Shown here in pieces: positions 11,907-25,714 of a stretch of DNA of 64,000 nucleotides. The stretch's first letter is position 1. Each line of letters starts with the position of its first letter. A program made the position numbers and the translations under genes. The stretch comes from Siniperca chuatsi. Its lineage: Eukaryota > Chordata > Actinopteri > Centrarchiformes > Sinipercidae. The notes under the pieces were generated by a model. The model was not told the origin of the DNA. It made no database searches and was given only the letters and a program-made list of their open reading frames with translations. The stretch is from contig NC_058052.1 of assembly GCF_020085105.1 (NCBI RefSeq), forward strand, positions 14,398,233-14,462,232. The letters are read 5' to 3'.

Positions 11907-14900
11907 ATGGATGCAAGTTGGAAAAACTGCTTCGAAGAGGAGCTTCTGTGTCCCATTTGCCTGAATGTTTTTGATGAACCCATCCAGCTGCCATGCAAGC
12001 ACAACTTCTGCAAGGGTTGCATCTCTGAGGCTTGGGCCAAAGACAATGCTGCGGTCCGGTGTCCCGAATGCAACCATGACTACGACCAGAAACCCACACT
12101 GGAGAAGAACTTTAAGCTTGCCAACATAGTGAAGCGCTTTAATGCGCTGAACACTGAGAAAGTCCCTGCTGTGCTGCACTGTGTCCTCTGCAGACGAGGC
12201 CCCCCGCTGCCTGTGCGGAAGGTCTGTCTACGCTGTAAGGAGCCCTGCTGCCAAATTCATATCCAGACGCACCTACAGCAGCCGTGTGCAGCCCCGGGAC
12301 ACCTGTTAGTTGACGCTGAGGAGCTGAGCGCTTGGACCTGTCCCAGTCATGAGGAGTACAGGCTGCTCCACTGTGAGGAAGAGCAGGTGGCTCTGTGTCC
12401 GTTCTGCTGCATCTCTCACTGCACTAACCAAAGACACACAGTCTGCGATGTGGATACACAACGCATACAAATGCAGGTACATAAATCGCACCCACACATC
12501 CTCTCCTACTCACCCATTCATTCGAAACAATCAACTGGCAGGCAGGTGACTTCTATGGACGTTTCTTAGAATTTCAGGCAAGCAAACATTTCTTTCAGTT
12601 CGCCAGTCTATAAAGGCCTTCTCTCTTTGCCTCTTCCTTTAATCTTATCTGATGTGCAAGGACCGGACAGGTGAAAGCCATCCCTCGGGGTAGATGATAG
12701 CACACACACACATGCAGACATACGTCACACACTGCTTTTAACCTTGATCAAACCAACCATTCCACACCGCCACGCCTTCACATTAGCTGCCCTGTGCCCT
12801 CCGGTAAGTGCTGTGATGCAATCTGCATCCCCCGGAAATGATGACTCCTGTGTAGTGGGGGCGGATCCACATATAGTTTGTTTATGTTAGTGACCCTGAT
12901 TTGTTCATGAGGAAATGCACACTGGCAAGTCTTTAGAAGCTGATAAATTAATTGACATACTGTTTTTGAGAAGGATATTTTGTGAAAATGTTGACAAGCC
13001 AGCAAGTTTATACCTTTGCATTTCAACCATTCCCAGGAGACAAAGGAAGGAGGAAAAGAGGAAAAAAAGATTCTACAGTATGTGTGTAAATCTAACTGAC
13101 AACAAGTGAATAATGATCTGTCTTGTCAGGGTTGACCTCAAGATGCATGGTGGAATGTGTCTTGCATAAGGCCAGCGTGCCATGGCTGTGTCCACTTCTG
13201 TATTTTCCTCAGTTCTATACTTTATTTCAGTTCACTCTCTTTTCACAAGTCTAATGTAAGTGGCAAGGTGTAAAAAAAACAAAAAAAAAAAACAACCACC
13301 CACGCTGCCTTATACACATTTCTTCCCTGTTCCTCCCTATCTATGAAGGGGTGGGAGTGAGAATCAGATTAGTTTTAGCATCTGCCATGTTGCGGTGTTG
13401 TTGATAGGTTTGGTGATCAAATTATTCCAGTTGGGAAAGTTAAAGAGGCATTTCTTTCCAGTGTGTAGATCACAAGTTCTAAATCTGTTGAAGTCTTTGG
13501 TGCAAACTGTTGCTCTGGTTCAGAGCTATTATTGGGACAAAAGATGTCTGTTCAGCCCTTTCCACAGCTGCTCTCTACACACAGATATGCACACACCCAC
13601 CCATCTTTCTGTTCTTTCCCAACTGTATGTTCGCAGGGTAAATGGAGTTATCCAGGAGTAGGAGTTCCTGGTTCTTCTCAGATTAACACTGTCCACACTT
13701 GGGCCTTCAGAGGCAGCGTTCACCCTACTATTGATAAATGTGGCAATAGCCAAAAGTTAGTCTTCTTGTATGCTGGGTCATTTGTTCAAGTGATTTGAGG
13801 CCAGAGTGGCTTCTCTTCATTACTTACTAAGAGGTTGTTCTCCTTGACAGAGCTGTGGTCTATTTTGGTAAAAGGATTTTAAATTCCCCTGGCAGCACTC
13901 TTGTTGCTTTTGGGATAAACAAAGAGGGAAAAACCAATGTAGCTATGTTCATATCTTTGGTTATCTTTGGCTCTCAAAGGAGACTTTTACAGTAACCTTT
14001 TGCAGGCGTGCTGGTAATTTCAAGTAGAGAAAGGAAGCGTAATCTAATAGTAATGTTGTTCCTGGGACAGGCGGAGGAGGAGCCCTCCCACACAGCCTCA
14101 CCTTGGTTTTCTCAGGCACCTCAGCAGGAAACCATTGCTCATGGTAGCTCTGCCATTTGCAGTTTCTTGTATCTGGGCTGGAGTGAGTCAGTTCCCCAGA
14201 ATGCTGAGGGCAGTCCATTGACATCAGACGTGGGGAATAGTTGTCAGTTGATTGTGAAAGAAGCTCTCTGTTCATTGAGCCTGAGGCTCCTCATTTAAAC
14301 ATGAGCTTCCTGGCAACCCGCGGGTGTCTGGATGCCTAAATAGGACAGTGGGGAAAGTGATCATTGGCGGGTTTAATCTTGATAAAGGTAGGCTTTCACG
14401 CTGCTACAGAGAGATCCGCAACCAGACAGTTCCCTCCTGTACCCTTATGCTATTTCAAGCACACAACAAGACAAGAAGGGAATTGGAGGAAACATGGCAA
14501 AATGAGGAAGACACAGTTATTGAGCAGAAGCATCCAGGCAGAGAAAAGCTGTTGCCATTATGGGAAGCCAAGTCACATAAAGCAGTTCATGCATCGTTTA
14601 CCATAGCTATAACCTAACAAAGTGTTCTTTCCTGTTTTCAAACAGAAGGTACGAGGAACCACTGAGCTTTTATGCACTGTGTTAAGACAGTAATTATTAA
14701 TGCAAGTGTGCGGTCTGAAAAGGTTTAAAATAATGTGCTCACAGTACATGAAAAACTGGATGAAATAAGAAAGACAGCCAACTAACAAAGTACTGTTGTA
14801 AGGTACAAGAGGACTGTTCAGCTGAAACTGCCTGTATACTGTAAGCAATATGCACTGTGGAGATGTAGTACAGGTGTGGGATGAGTGTGTGACACAGGAT

Positions 14901-17900
14901 TAAGGACCACTGTGTTGATTTTTAACATGAGAAGCAATTAAATATGTACTGAGTATATACTTAGCATGTACTTAGAACTACACTGTTTTTTAACCTAATG
15001 ACATGCATGTAACATTACCTGTTAACAGTTGCTAGTACTAAATGATGCCTACTTGTGTGTGTCTTTAAGGCCTGACAAACATGATGAATGCATGTATATA
15101 GAAGCATTTGGCCTCAATGCATCATTTACATCGTTTTGCAGTCTTCTTCTTCTCCTCCTCTTTCATTGGTGAATTGCTAAATTTGACCGAAGATCTTACC
15201 ACCTTATCCCCTGTGCTTGTGGTGTGCATGTGTGTCCTCATCATGGATGTATTAAGTTGAACTGGATATGCTTTGGTGAAATGGCCAACCATTCATCAAA
15301 CATAACTTGCTCACCCACTGCAGCTCTCTTAATACATCCACAATCCTCATGTGCATGCTAGTAGAAAGTGATTTAAAAAAAACAATACAAGGAACCGCTC
15401 ATCATAACATTGCTCTACAGTGCCATCAGACAAAAATAAACTACACAGGGTACCTTTTTAAAGTCCAACTTAATTAATAATAATAATAATGGTGTTATAT
15501 AATAGCTATACAATTATGATCAGTCTTCAACCAACACACAAATGCTGATTTGTTTATATATGCTCCAAAAAAATTAAGAACTGGGAGGAATAGTTTCGAA
15601 GGTTCGTGGTGCTGAGCTTTCTGAGGCTACAGCAAAAGTATCTGAGCACTTTCTCTGCTTGTTTTCTGGCCATGAATAGCAAAGAATGCAAGTGTAACTG
15701 TCAATTACATTCCTCCAAAGTAAAAATGTAACAACATACAGTTACCTTAAGGCTAATTAAAGGCAGGCTTGTTGTCCTAGCACCTGTATAATTTATCATT
15801 TTTTGATGTTGGGCTTGCTTCAACAGCTCAGGTTAGTCCCCATCTCTTGTGCTCACACAGTATAGGCCTCAGTATTACAAACCATAAAGTTAAATGCATT
15901 CTTGATTTCATTCTTAAATACAGTACTGACAGTCAACACTGCAACTGGGATGCAGCAATTAATGCGTGATCATATTACTGGAAATGCGATGTTTTCTTCT
16001 AAGCACTTAAAGCTGCACTGATCAATATTTTTATATGAACAATAGATCAAATAACTGTTTGTAACGTGAGAAAGGTCACTCACAGTGACAAACCCACAGA
16101 GAATTATCACCCAACTCTGCAGTTCCCCTCAGCTCTGTGGAGCTTTTTAGCGTCTTTCAGTTAATTGTTTTGGTTTTATGGCTATATGGCGACTTTATTG
16201 ATTTGGTTCACGCTCACCGCTCTCACCAGCAACATTTCCAGCCGTAGCAGGCAGCTAGACAAAAATCTTTGATAAACCCACTGTACACTACCTGCCCAGC
16301 ACTAAATAGCAGACAGGCAAAGTTAGTGACTACCTAACATTAAAGTTAGCTAATGCAGTTAGAGGCTGTGTCTGAAATCACTCCCTTGTTCACTTATTCA
16401 CAAAAGACACTCAAAAGTTTACTCAGTAGTGAGCAGTAATTTGAGATATCCAACACTTACTAATCATCATTACTTCACTGACGAGTGTAGAGTCATACAA
16501 CAGTAATTTTCATAGCTGTAAAATGCAAAGCATTTCATTGTGGGATTGTTAGCAGAAAATAGTGTTGTGAATTTTTGAGGGCACTATATAGTGCATGTGT
16601 TGTACTAGTACATGTGTAATGACAATAAAGTTGAAGCTAATCTAATCTAATTCAAGTTGGACAGTCAAATAAAATAGCAGATAGTAAATATAGTGCACTA
16701 TATTGTAAATAGGGAGTGATTAGCTAATATTGAGGAGCATTTAGCTGCTAAGCAGCCAGATAGGAGTTGGTGGAGACCAAAACAGAGATGAAAGGAGAAT
16801 GAATATTGGACCTAAATTTGTTGGCTCCAAATGAATTTTAATGTTGGTCCTAGTCTGCTGGATGTGTAATTAGGCAACTGTTTGCTAACTCATTCGCCAA
16901 CAACTTGATATGGTGATATTATGTCAATGTTGTGCTTACAGGTTGTTCTACTGCCCCTGAGTGGCCCAAAAATCTATTTATGCTGCTTTAACAGTTTAAA
17001 TACATCTTTCCTTTATTATGTTGTCTTTCCCTTGTTACTGCTTCCATTGCAAAGTCTGTGTCATAATTCTATGATTCTAAGTTATCTTAAATTGTGAAAT
17101 GTGAACTGGAGGAGGCAGAAACATTTCTGCTGTTTCGCAGGTGACAGAATTGTCAGTACTTCACTAAAAACAGCAGTTTTAAAGAATATGCAAACAAGCA
17201 AAAGAGTCTTTTTTGCTGTTTTGTTTTAGAAACCAGATGGACTGTTGGAAGTGTTCACTGTGATATAATATAGTGGCCAGCCAGTTGTTGTACATAAGAC
17301 TCCATGAGTGTTGTAAGCAGCTGAAGAGGCCTGTTGCTGTGATACCACAATGTAGCTACCCTGAAACTCGCTCACTAGAGACCGCAGGAATGTCCTCATT
17401 CTCCCTATCTCTCTTTTTTGCTTCAAACTTTCTCTCTGTTGGTTTCACTCTCTTTTTGTATGTCTTTCTCACTTTCTTTCTGTCCGTTCTTGGCATGTGC
17501 AAGCAGAGCCCCACAGCACTTTGCCTTTGCCTCCCGTTCCCTTTCTCCCATGCACACTCATGGGGAGGGAGAGAGCAGACCCCAGCGATATGCACACAGA
17601 CATGACAATCTCTCACTGACACAGAGATCAATGCAAACAATGGGAGCAATGCATGTGGCAAAATGAGAAAGCAGAGAGGGGTAGTGAGACACCCCCACTT
17701 TTTGCTCCCTTCTGCTCCCTCACATAAACATTAGCTTTCACATATAAATACATACACAAGGCTTTGTTACCATGACAGCGGTTTTTCTCTTATTATTTGG
17801 GCATGGTGCCTTTCCCGTGCAGAAACAGTTCATCACGAAGTGTACCTGCCCTCCCCTGTTGTAGCTGTAGCTGTCAGCCTGTGACTGTAGATTGATTTCC

Positions 17901-20900
17901 ATCTCCTGCAGTAAATTGAGAACGATTATGTTTACCAGCTCTTTTACTGGCTTTTTGCACTCTGATTCAGCCCACAGAGGAAGTTGGCTGGTCCCAACAA
18001 TGGACTTCACTTGATGCAGCACGGTCCCTGATAAACTTAGAAGCAATCAGAGATGGATTTGTGCAATTGTGTTTGCCTTTGCTGGTGCTCTCCTAATGGA
18101 TAAATGCATGTGGTTGTTGCTGGCAGCTGTTGTTTCCTCCGTCTCATCAGGATTGTGGAGGAAGTTGTCTTAGTAGCACCCAGGTTTGCTAAGGTCACAG
18201 CAGAGGCCTGAGTTTTAAGAAAGAGGGTGAATATATGGTTCTATTTTCAGTGTATCTTGTAGTGGTTCATCTGCCTAATCCATATCTTGTATGTCATCTC
18301 TCCACAGGCCATGCTAATGAGGCAGCAAGACGGACTGGAGGGTCGTGTTCAGAACATCGATGAGCAGCTCACCAAGCTGGAGTCAGACAAGACACTGATG
18401 AAGGTACAGTATGACACACACATTGCGTATACTTACAGAGACACAATTCTGAAAATTATCAGTACTGGTCCCTTAGTTCTTTGTCATCATGTGGGTTTTG
18501 TGCCATAATCTACACTGTGCTGTAATGAAATGACTGTACCTTTGTTCACTGTTGAAAAATGAAAATAAAATGTAATTTATCTCTAGCTTTGAATGGCTAG
18601 TGCTTTAGAGTGGAAAATGCATTTCACAAATTAATTTCCTACTTGAGGAAAAAAAGAAAAGCACAGATTCCACAAAAAGAAGTAAGAAAAAATAGGTGCC
18701 CCGGTAGCTCACCTGGTAGAGCACGCACCACGTATCAAGGCTGAGTCCTTACCACAGCGGCCCCGGGTTCGAGTCTGGTCCAGGCCCTTTGTTGCATGTC
18801 ATCCCCTCTCTCTCTCTCCTGCCTTTCTGTCCCACCATGTCACTATCAAATAAAGCAGAAATGCCAAAAAAAAATCTTTAAGAACAAATATACTTTAATA
18901 TAGAGTAACTGAACACATCAATTTGTTACTGTGTATTGAGGCATACTTTGTTTTTTTAATCCCATGTCTTTACTTGTTTTCTGCTGAATGGTGTTAATAA
19001 TAATTGATGTAGTTTAGATGCAATTTAATATTACACTTTCGGGGGACTCGCAAGAGACAGATAAAAGAAAGAATAGTCAAACTTGATGCAATGATGACCT
19101 TTGTGTAATTTTTCTCAGACATGACAAAAGCTCCTCCAGAGCGACCGAAGACATTATACTATTTTTGTTGTATTGAGTTGTACTCTCCATTGCTAGTAAA
19201 TAAATTTTGACATGTAAAATAGGTGGCGTGTGTGAATGCATTTTATAACTGTAAGTGTGTGTGTGCATGTGTTTGTAAATCAAAATGTCTCCAACGTCTC
19301 CACAGGATGCAGTGTCTGAACTGAAAGAGCGTGTGAGAGCCCAGTATCAGAGGATGCATGCACTGCTAGAAGCGAACCAGGCTGAAACCGTGCAGACGCT
19401 GGAGAGCACTTTCACCATGTACGTGAGGAAAAACTCCCAGCAGGTTCTGCAGCTCAACGAGAAGCGCCAGGAAGCGGAAAAACTCCTGAGCTCAGTACAA
19501 ACGTTCTTCCAAAGATCAGACAGCATTAACTTCATAAAGGTACAAATCTGCACTTCTCTTTCCATTTCTCCCACATGCATTCATGTCTGTACAGCCACAA
19601 AACACACGTAATACACACACCAACACGCAAACCTCATTTGCAACAAACATTCATGCATGTACACAACATACACAGACCACAGCAGACCTATTGTCTATGT
19701 ATTCTTCTGTTCTCCTCATAGTAGCTGTTAGTGAGACGCTTAAAGGCAGATGGTGGATCCAAATGACTTGTGTGTCTTATTGTCTTTTTCAGAACACAAA
19801 ACCTTACCAGCTGCTAATGGACAGGTAAGCATTTCAATTTCTGTTCTATTTCACTTTACTGGCACATGATTCTATTCGGTATGTATCATATGTTAGACAA
19901 TCAGGGTGAAAAGGTAGATAGAAATGCAAGGCAACTTTGTGTGTGCAATCTTGTGCATAATTAGCAACTCGTATACAAAAGCAGCAAGTCAGCAAAAATG
20001 TATTTCATTGTTTGTTATTATTAAATGGTTCAATATTGTGGTCATTTAATAATCCTGTGCTCTTTTCTTTCTAAAAAGCTGTTAATTTCTTTGAACTAAA
20101 CCAGTGATGCATTCATGCACACTTTTTGGTGCGCAAACCCTAATTCTGCTGTTATTGAGGTTAGAACATTGGATGATCAAATATTCTCTTTCCAACCACA
20201 ACTTATTTTCATATACCTGTACTTTAAAATCAGAGAATTGTCCAAGCAAAAAAAAATATTTCAATCAACCACATTTGTTATATCTCTTTCCAGTATTCAC
20301 ATAATCCTACTCAAAATGTGTATGAGTAAAGGAGAGCTTTGTACTTCACTGTTGCATGTAAGGTTATACGTCAGTTGACAAGCAACGTATGCTTCCAGTC
20401 TTCCAGTCAAAAAAAAAGCAAGCCTCATGGTCCTTAATGCGTCTCATCCAAGGGTGCAAATGGCTTATTGAATCTGGTCCACAGTATTTTATGTGTGTCT
20501 TTTTTTAGGACAAACTTGCACCTGACTAGTGCCATCCCGCCGCTCAGAGTGGGCCAGCTCAACTCTCATCATTTGCTATCCGAACTCTCAACGAGAGAAA
20601 AGAACCTGCGAAAAATGATGGAGGGTAAGAATAAATTGCAATGAGTAAATAAAGATGAGGGCAACGTGTATTTTAAGATATTTAACAATTTCTGGGATAC
20701 AGCATGGTAACAATTAACTATGATCTCTTTCTGCTCCACCACTACTCGCCATTCTCAGAACCATTCAATGAGGCGCCCATTCTTGAGATTGCCCAGTCTC
20801 ACAACAGCTCTGCAGGCTCCCACATGGGGACTAGTTCAGGACTACAGAAGAGGAAATATGGCATGGCTTTCCTGGAGAGTAACACAGCAAACTCCACCTC

Positions 20901-21417
20901 CCAGGATCCTCCACCGCTGCTCTACAGCAGCAAAAAGCCCTTTCTGGCTGACCAGAGCCATCGTGCTTCATCCATGTATTCCTCTGAAGGCCTCTCCCAG
21001 AATCCTCACGCTGGCCCCGGCCATAGCCGACTCCTTGACACTTCAGCCCATCACATGGTGGGTCTAGGGTCCAGCTCTAGCCACCACTCAGGGACCATAT
21101 TCCCGCCCTCCCACTTCCACAGTGGAGGTGCTTCGCAACAAGCCATGTACGAAGGGAGGAAAGTACTGATGTGCACTCTGAATAACTGCTGCTGCTCCAG
21201 GGCCCCTGCTGCTTGTGCCCGGCCCCCGTACCCAACATCGGACTCCTTCCCCTCCTTGACCTCTCAGGAGTTTCCCCCACATGCCCCGCTACCTGCAAGC
21301 CAGCCACTGCAGCATTTTCCCATGAGGGGACTGATGGAAGCCTCACAGACAGCCAGGCACCCTGACTTCTACGGGCTGTACGGCCAGCCTTCAACCAAGC
21401 ATTACGGGACCAAGTAA
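11907..21417 (+). CDS. trim8: TRIM8 RING/B-box/coiled-coil E3 ubiquitin ligase
   Basis: TRIM8 is a ubiquitin ligase linked to cytokine, NF-kB and p53 signalling. Six coding exons join in frame: 11907-12476, 18308-18403, 19306-19539, 19793-19824, 20509-20624, 20759-21417. The total is 1707 nt or 568 aa, against 551 in human. Exon 1 carries the RING finger (first pair CPIC at residues 15-18, then CKHNFCKGC and CPEC) and both B-boxes (CVLCRRGPP onward, then CPSHEEYRLLHC onward). Exons 2-3 encode the coiled coil, with AMLMRQQDGLE and LESDK matching human. Exon 5 ends REKNLRKMMEG. The large last exon is proline/serine-rich and ends DFYGLYGQPSTKHYGTK, close to the human tail. The first ATG (MDASWKNCFEEELLC) aligns with the human start. 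Intron 1 is about 5.8 kb and rich in repeats. Whether this is teleost trim8a or trim8b cannot be settled from the window. Confidence 0.95.
16007..16991. mobile_element. TTAA-bounded inverted-repeat element in trim8 intron 1
   Basis: The left end TTAAAGCTGCACTGATCAAT at 16007 and the reverse complement of the right end at 16991 (TTAAAGCAGCATAAATAGAT) form imperfect terminal inverted repeats beginning with TTAA. No transposase remnant lies between them. The interior is interrupted by another inverted-repeat element at about 16365-16728. TTAA-bounded ends are characteristic of piggyBac-type insertions, so a non-autonomous relative is likely, although that assignment is inference. Confidence 0.55.
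16365..16728. mobile_element. Nested mini-transposon with AATCACTCCCT ends
   Basis: The left end reads GTCTGAAATCACTCCCTTGT, and the right end, reverse complemented, contains AATCACTCCCTATTTAC. An internal CACTATATAGTGCA palindrome is present twice in varied form. At about 16610-16650 there is GACAATAAAGTTGAAGC followed by repeated TCTAA, which resembles a retroposon 3' tail inserted later. The layering suggests two or three successive insertions. Confidence 0.45.
18695..18879 (+). mobile_element. tRNA-derived SINE with target-site duplication
   Basis: The head resembles a tRNA gene: TAGCTCACCTGGTAGAGC fits the A box region and GGGTTCGAGTC the B box. Unlike a real tRNA it continues into an unrelated body (TTGCATGTCATCCCC, a CT-rich tract, CTGCCTTTCTGTC) and ends in an A-rich tail. 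Flanking 11-mers AAGAAAAAATA (18684-18694) and AAGAACAAATA (18880-18890) differ at one base and look like the target duplication. It lies in trim8 intron 2, about 290 nt after exon 2. Confidence 0.8.
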
Positions 21418-22010
21418 TAAACTAGAATCAGCATTTGTTCAGTTTAATTAATTTCCATGTTTGCTTTTTGTTCTTTTCCATTTTGGCCCAGAGATATGTT
21501 ATCAGTTTGTGTCTCCAACACATCTTCATTCATTATTTTGACATTTACTTGACCCCGTTTTGGGAAACCATGCCCTGTTAACTTTGGTAGCCCTGTTTAC
21601 TTCCTGAATCACAGTGACAGTAGTAATGCTCTAATTTGAAAACGCATGTTTGTATTTTTATTTATTTTCTGTTTCAATTCGACTGGAAGTGCTAATGTGA
21701 ATAATGTAGTCTTAAATCCTTTCAAGCAGTGAACTAAAGAAACAACATATCCATCACAAGTCCTAAACGTGGGACTCCAGAGACTTCAGTGCCTAAAAAG
21801 ACTGTTAACACGCTCTTATTGTACTTGCAAGTTCCTAGCTCTTGATTATTTCCTGTTTGCAGCTGAAAGCATGCAGGGAGCCTCTCCATGCACTCCAAAG
21901 TCCATGTGGCTTTAGAAACACACTGGACTACAAATGCTTGTCAGGTTTTCATGAATTTTTATACAAGATTATGAATAAACCAAAATCAGTGGAAAATATT
22001 GAATAAACAA
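21418..22010 (+). other. trim8: trim8 3' UTR
   Basis: This is non-coding sequence after the trim8 stop at 21415-21417. AATAAA signals occur at 21974-21979 and 22002-22007, so polyadenylation near 22020-22030 is plausible. A longer 3' UTR using more distal signals cannot be excluded. Confidence 0.5.
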
Positions 22011-25000
22011 GCATATTAATTTACCTTGTGTTGTAATTTAAGCATTGGTTTACAGATTTTAAAGTAATCTTGTGGGCTTCTATCCATGGTTATAGTGTAT
22101 ACTTTAAACCGAGTGACACATTTGTTATTTTAAACGTTATGTTTGATTATAGTTTGAGGTCTGTTTATACTGAGAAGGACATTGTGTGATATGTTTAGAG
22201 GTTTTACAGTTTGACTCACTGGGTTACAGTTGAAATCTCAGAGCTAGCTGGAAAAAAAAGAAAAGCCATTATTGCAGTGCATCCCACCCTGCAACTCACC
22301 CACAATCTATTCATAGGTTAAGGCTTGCAAATGGGGAAAAAAATGTACTGGATGACCACATGTTTGAGATCTACTCTATTCAGAGGAATCTCAGAATATG
22401 GTGGAGGAGGTTCAGACAATGATTTGTTACAGACTGGGCAACAGCAGGCCTATTATCTGCCAATTTAGGACAGTTCACTTCCTTGTCAACATCCTGGTCT
22501 CGGGCAAAATCTCTGTCTCATCCCTCTTTGTCTCATTATTGGAGCTTGTTGTCAAGTTAGGTCAGAGAACAGGAATAACTGATGAGCAGCACCTCCCTCC
22601 CCTCGCCTCTATCTCTTCCTCTCCCGGGGTATCATTTGCCAGGGCTCAATGCGGAGGAGGAGGAGGAGGAGGAAGAGGAGGAGGGTGAGAGCAGCGGATG
22701 ATATAAGCACAGAGTTTTAATGAGGGCTGGGACAGCATAGTCATCTACTTATCTGTCACTCATACTCTCTTCCATCGTCGTCGCCCCCCCCCCCAGCAAG
22801 ACGGTGAGATAGAGGGAGCGAGCCGAGGGGCGGAGTGGGGGGCTGAATGGGGGGAATGGTTAGAGAGAAGAGGGGTATAGAGTAAGTGAAACAAGTGAAT
22901 CACTCCTGTTTCGTTCTCCCTTTTTTCTTGTCCAGTCTGGTTTGTGTTTTTTTTTTCTTCACTCAAATTCAAGAGAGTGAATACCAACATTTCTGATATC
23001 CTTTCCACAGAACCCGGCCCCCTTTAGCAGTGAATACATGAGGCAGAGGAGTAGGAGGAGTGGAGGTTTAGTTACAGTGTGGCATGAATCTGACATTTAT
23101 TGTGTGTGTGTGTGTGTGTGTGTGTGTAAGCCTATTAGCAATCCCCTTGAGCAGTTCCTTCTGTGTGTGTTATTAATAAAACATACAGTAGATATCCTGA
23201 AGGAAGCCATACCATTCATTTAATACATATAAATAATTTCATTCATAGCTGCATGTTTATATCAACCTCGCCATTTTAAATTGTAAAAATGGCAAAATTA
23301 GGGATTTAAATGTTAAAGAAGACTGTCTTTATTTTTTTAAGCAATATTTTGAATGCCCACTGCAGATCATTACACAGTCTAATAGAAGCTTCATTTATCA
23401 ATCTTAGTATTGGCACAAACACTAAGCTTGAAAACAGGGGTGTAGCTTTGTGTGTGTTTGGTTTGTGCTGTCTCGTGCTTGTTTGGTGCGAGTCGAATCC
23501 TGTTGTATGAGTGAATGTGTGCTCAGGTGTCAGTACACAATCAGCCAGTTACTCTGTGTTTCCTCATATATGTGCAGAAGTAGGCTCTCTCTCTCTATGT
23601 GTGTGTGTGTGTGTGTATACTCAGTGAGGTTACATATAGGGTAAAGGTCGATGCACTTGACAGCTGTGCTCTGTTGTGGCAGGTGTGTTGGAGTTGTATA
23701 TGTATGAGTACAACACGCCCCTGCCTGCAGCAGAACCTGGGCCTGTAGTGTGTGTGTTTTCAATGCATGGGGAACTGTCAGCTGTTGTGCAGCTGTTTTT
23801 GTGCTTTAGCCAGTTTCTAGAGGTACTATTGGAGTTACAGTGGGCACTATCTCTCTCTGTTTCTTTCACATGCACATTTTCTTGCTCAGCATTTATTATA
23901 TTATATTTCTCAGCTTATATTTATGTTTGATGAAATGTTGATACTGCAACAGATGTTGTAATAGCTCTGCAACATTTGCTTCGCAGCCACAGATCCACTG
24001 CTGTTCAAGCCAAAAGAGGATGTTTTATGGAAAAGAGGATATTTAACAGACAGCTATTACGTGGAAAAATCCACCCTGAAACACCTCAAAACATGTTAGT
24101 GTCAGTCCCTTAGAATGAAAGAAAAGGTTTGTAGATTCACCATTTTGCACAAAGTTCAAATAATCAAACAGGGCCAATACAGCCACAAGAGGGTGGGGTG
24201 AAAGTAATTATTTAAAATGAATAAATTCTCACAAAAACTCACAAAGTGAAATTGGATGTATAAAAACACTCCTGAATTCCTGAAATGTACTGAGCATCAC
24301 AGACTGGTGATAGCAGCTTAAGAGTATCTAAGGGTGGAGTTTTCCTCTGTAACTCAGGCCTTTGATGAATATTATTGACATAGCCCTAATACATTTGCAC
24401 AGCTTGCAGCTTGCATAACCGTCCCATAAGGTCAGCGGTGGATGTGAGAGGTGGCTGACATGGCAGCATTGAGTATTATAGTATGTGGAATAAATGAGGG
24501 GCTATTAGTGCTATTAGTCTGGACACATACACAGTCTTAGCAGACCTCCCAGTAACAGTGACAGGAATATGGACACATACAGCATAATGCATACAGAGTG
24601 GCTATTCATCAACCATGCAGAATGCTAACCTTTATCTGATAAGGACTTTGAAATCTGTGCCAAAACTCCAATCCAGGATAGCAGTGCGCACACACACACA
24701 GAGAGTGCAAAAACATCAAAGACAAAGAGCCGTGGCCAATGTTTATTGATCTCCAGGTCTATTTTTGCTCGTGGAAATCATTGTAACATAAACCAGTTCT
24801 TCGTCGAGTTTCAGCTGAAGGGAAACAGGCAACATTAAAACAATGTATACAAGGAAATAAGCAAAGACAGGAAGGGAGTGTGCAGGTGAGCTGTATCAAT
24901 GGAAATGTGTTTGTATGTATGCAGGCAGTTCAGATCAAAATTAAAGGGCATTTTAGAGTCCCTCTGTGGAGAACAGCTGTATCAGTTTTTGAGTGAGAAG

Positions 25001-25548
25001 TGCTTCAGCTGTTGCCATAGTGACTTTGGACTACACTGGAGTGACACATGCAAGTGTCAGAGGTGGAAACTAATAAAATATCTTTTCTCTAGAACTGCAC
25101 TTATAGTATATTTTTGAGTTTATGGTAGTCCCCTTTATTATTTATTATTATTTTTTATTACTAGTGTGATAAAATGTGTACTTGTACTGTTTGTGTTCAG
25201 ATGTAAGCTACTGTTGTTTGTCTTGGTAAATAGATATTTTTATGTAAATTTAATTTTAGTTTGACAGCCAAGAATGAAGTTACTAAAAGTACTGGAATAT
25301 TTACCTACTTTTGTGCAATATTTGAGGTACATACTATATATTTTATATGCATAAGTATATTCATTATTGTGTTGCCTTTAGTAGTTAAAAATCAACTTGG
25401 CAAACATTAAACCACAGGTCCTAAATTAGATACCAGAGCAAACAGACCACATTGATGCGGAGATGTTCTTTTATGTATGGTTATTTTTACCGATTGTTTT
25501 CCTACAGTACAGGCCACAATAGGATACATCAGTTAGAGATACGCCATA
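22011..25548. other. Intergenic region with an orphan GC-rich block
   Basis: No coding exon is supported. A block at about 22590-23080 is GC- and purine-rich, with GGAGGAGGAGG repeats, a C-run near 22783-22794 and a TATA-like GATATAAGC near 22700, and looks promoter-like. A (TG)n tract lies at about 23101-23126 and another short one near 23600-23617. I looked for arl3, which sits between TRIM8 and SFXN2 in human, and saw no part of its GTPase motifs on either strand. Confidence 0.4.
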
Positions 25549-25670
25549 AATTGTTGGGTCTCTGTGAATAATATTATAAAGAATACGGTCTAGACCTGCT
25601 CTATAGTAAAAGATATAATTTCTGTTATGAACTGGTGCTATATAAATCAAATCGAATTGAATTGAATAAA
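25549..25670 (+). repeat. Dispersed fish repeat, copy 1 (plus orientation)
   Basis: It contains ACGGTCTAGACCTGCTCTATAG, TTCTGTTATGAACTGG and ends in repeated ATTGAATTGAATAA. The same segments occur reverse complemented at about 28042-28175, so the two copies are inverted relative to one another. Confidence 0.75.
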
Positions 25671-25714
25671 TCTGTCAATTTTTAAATCTAGTTCTCCCTA
25701 CAGCGGCCTTAACA

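Noticed and set aside
18695-18790. Apparent tRNA gene
   Set aside because: The A and B box pattern is present, but the acceptor stem does not close and a SINE body, A-rich tail and target duplication follow.
22011-25548. Search for arl3 between trim8 and the sideroflexin relic
   Set aside because: No GTPase motif such as GLDNAGKTT, WDIGGQ or NKQD was found in any frame.
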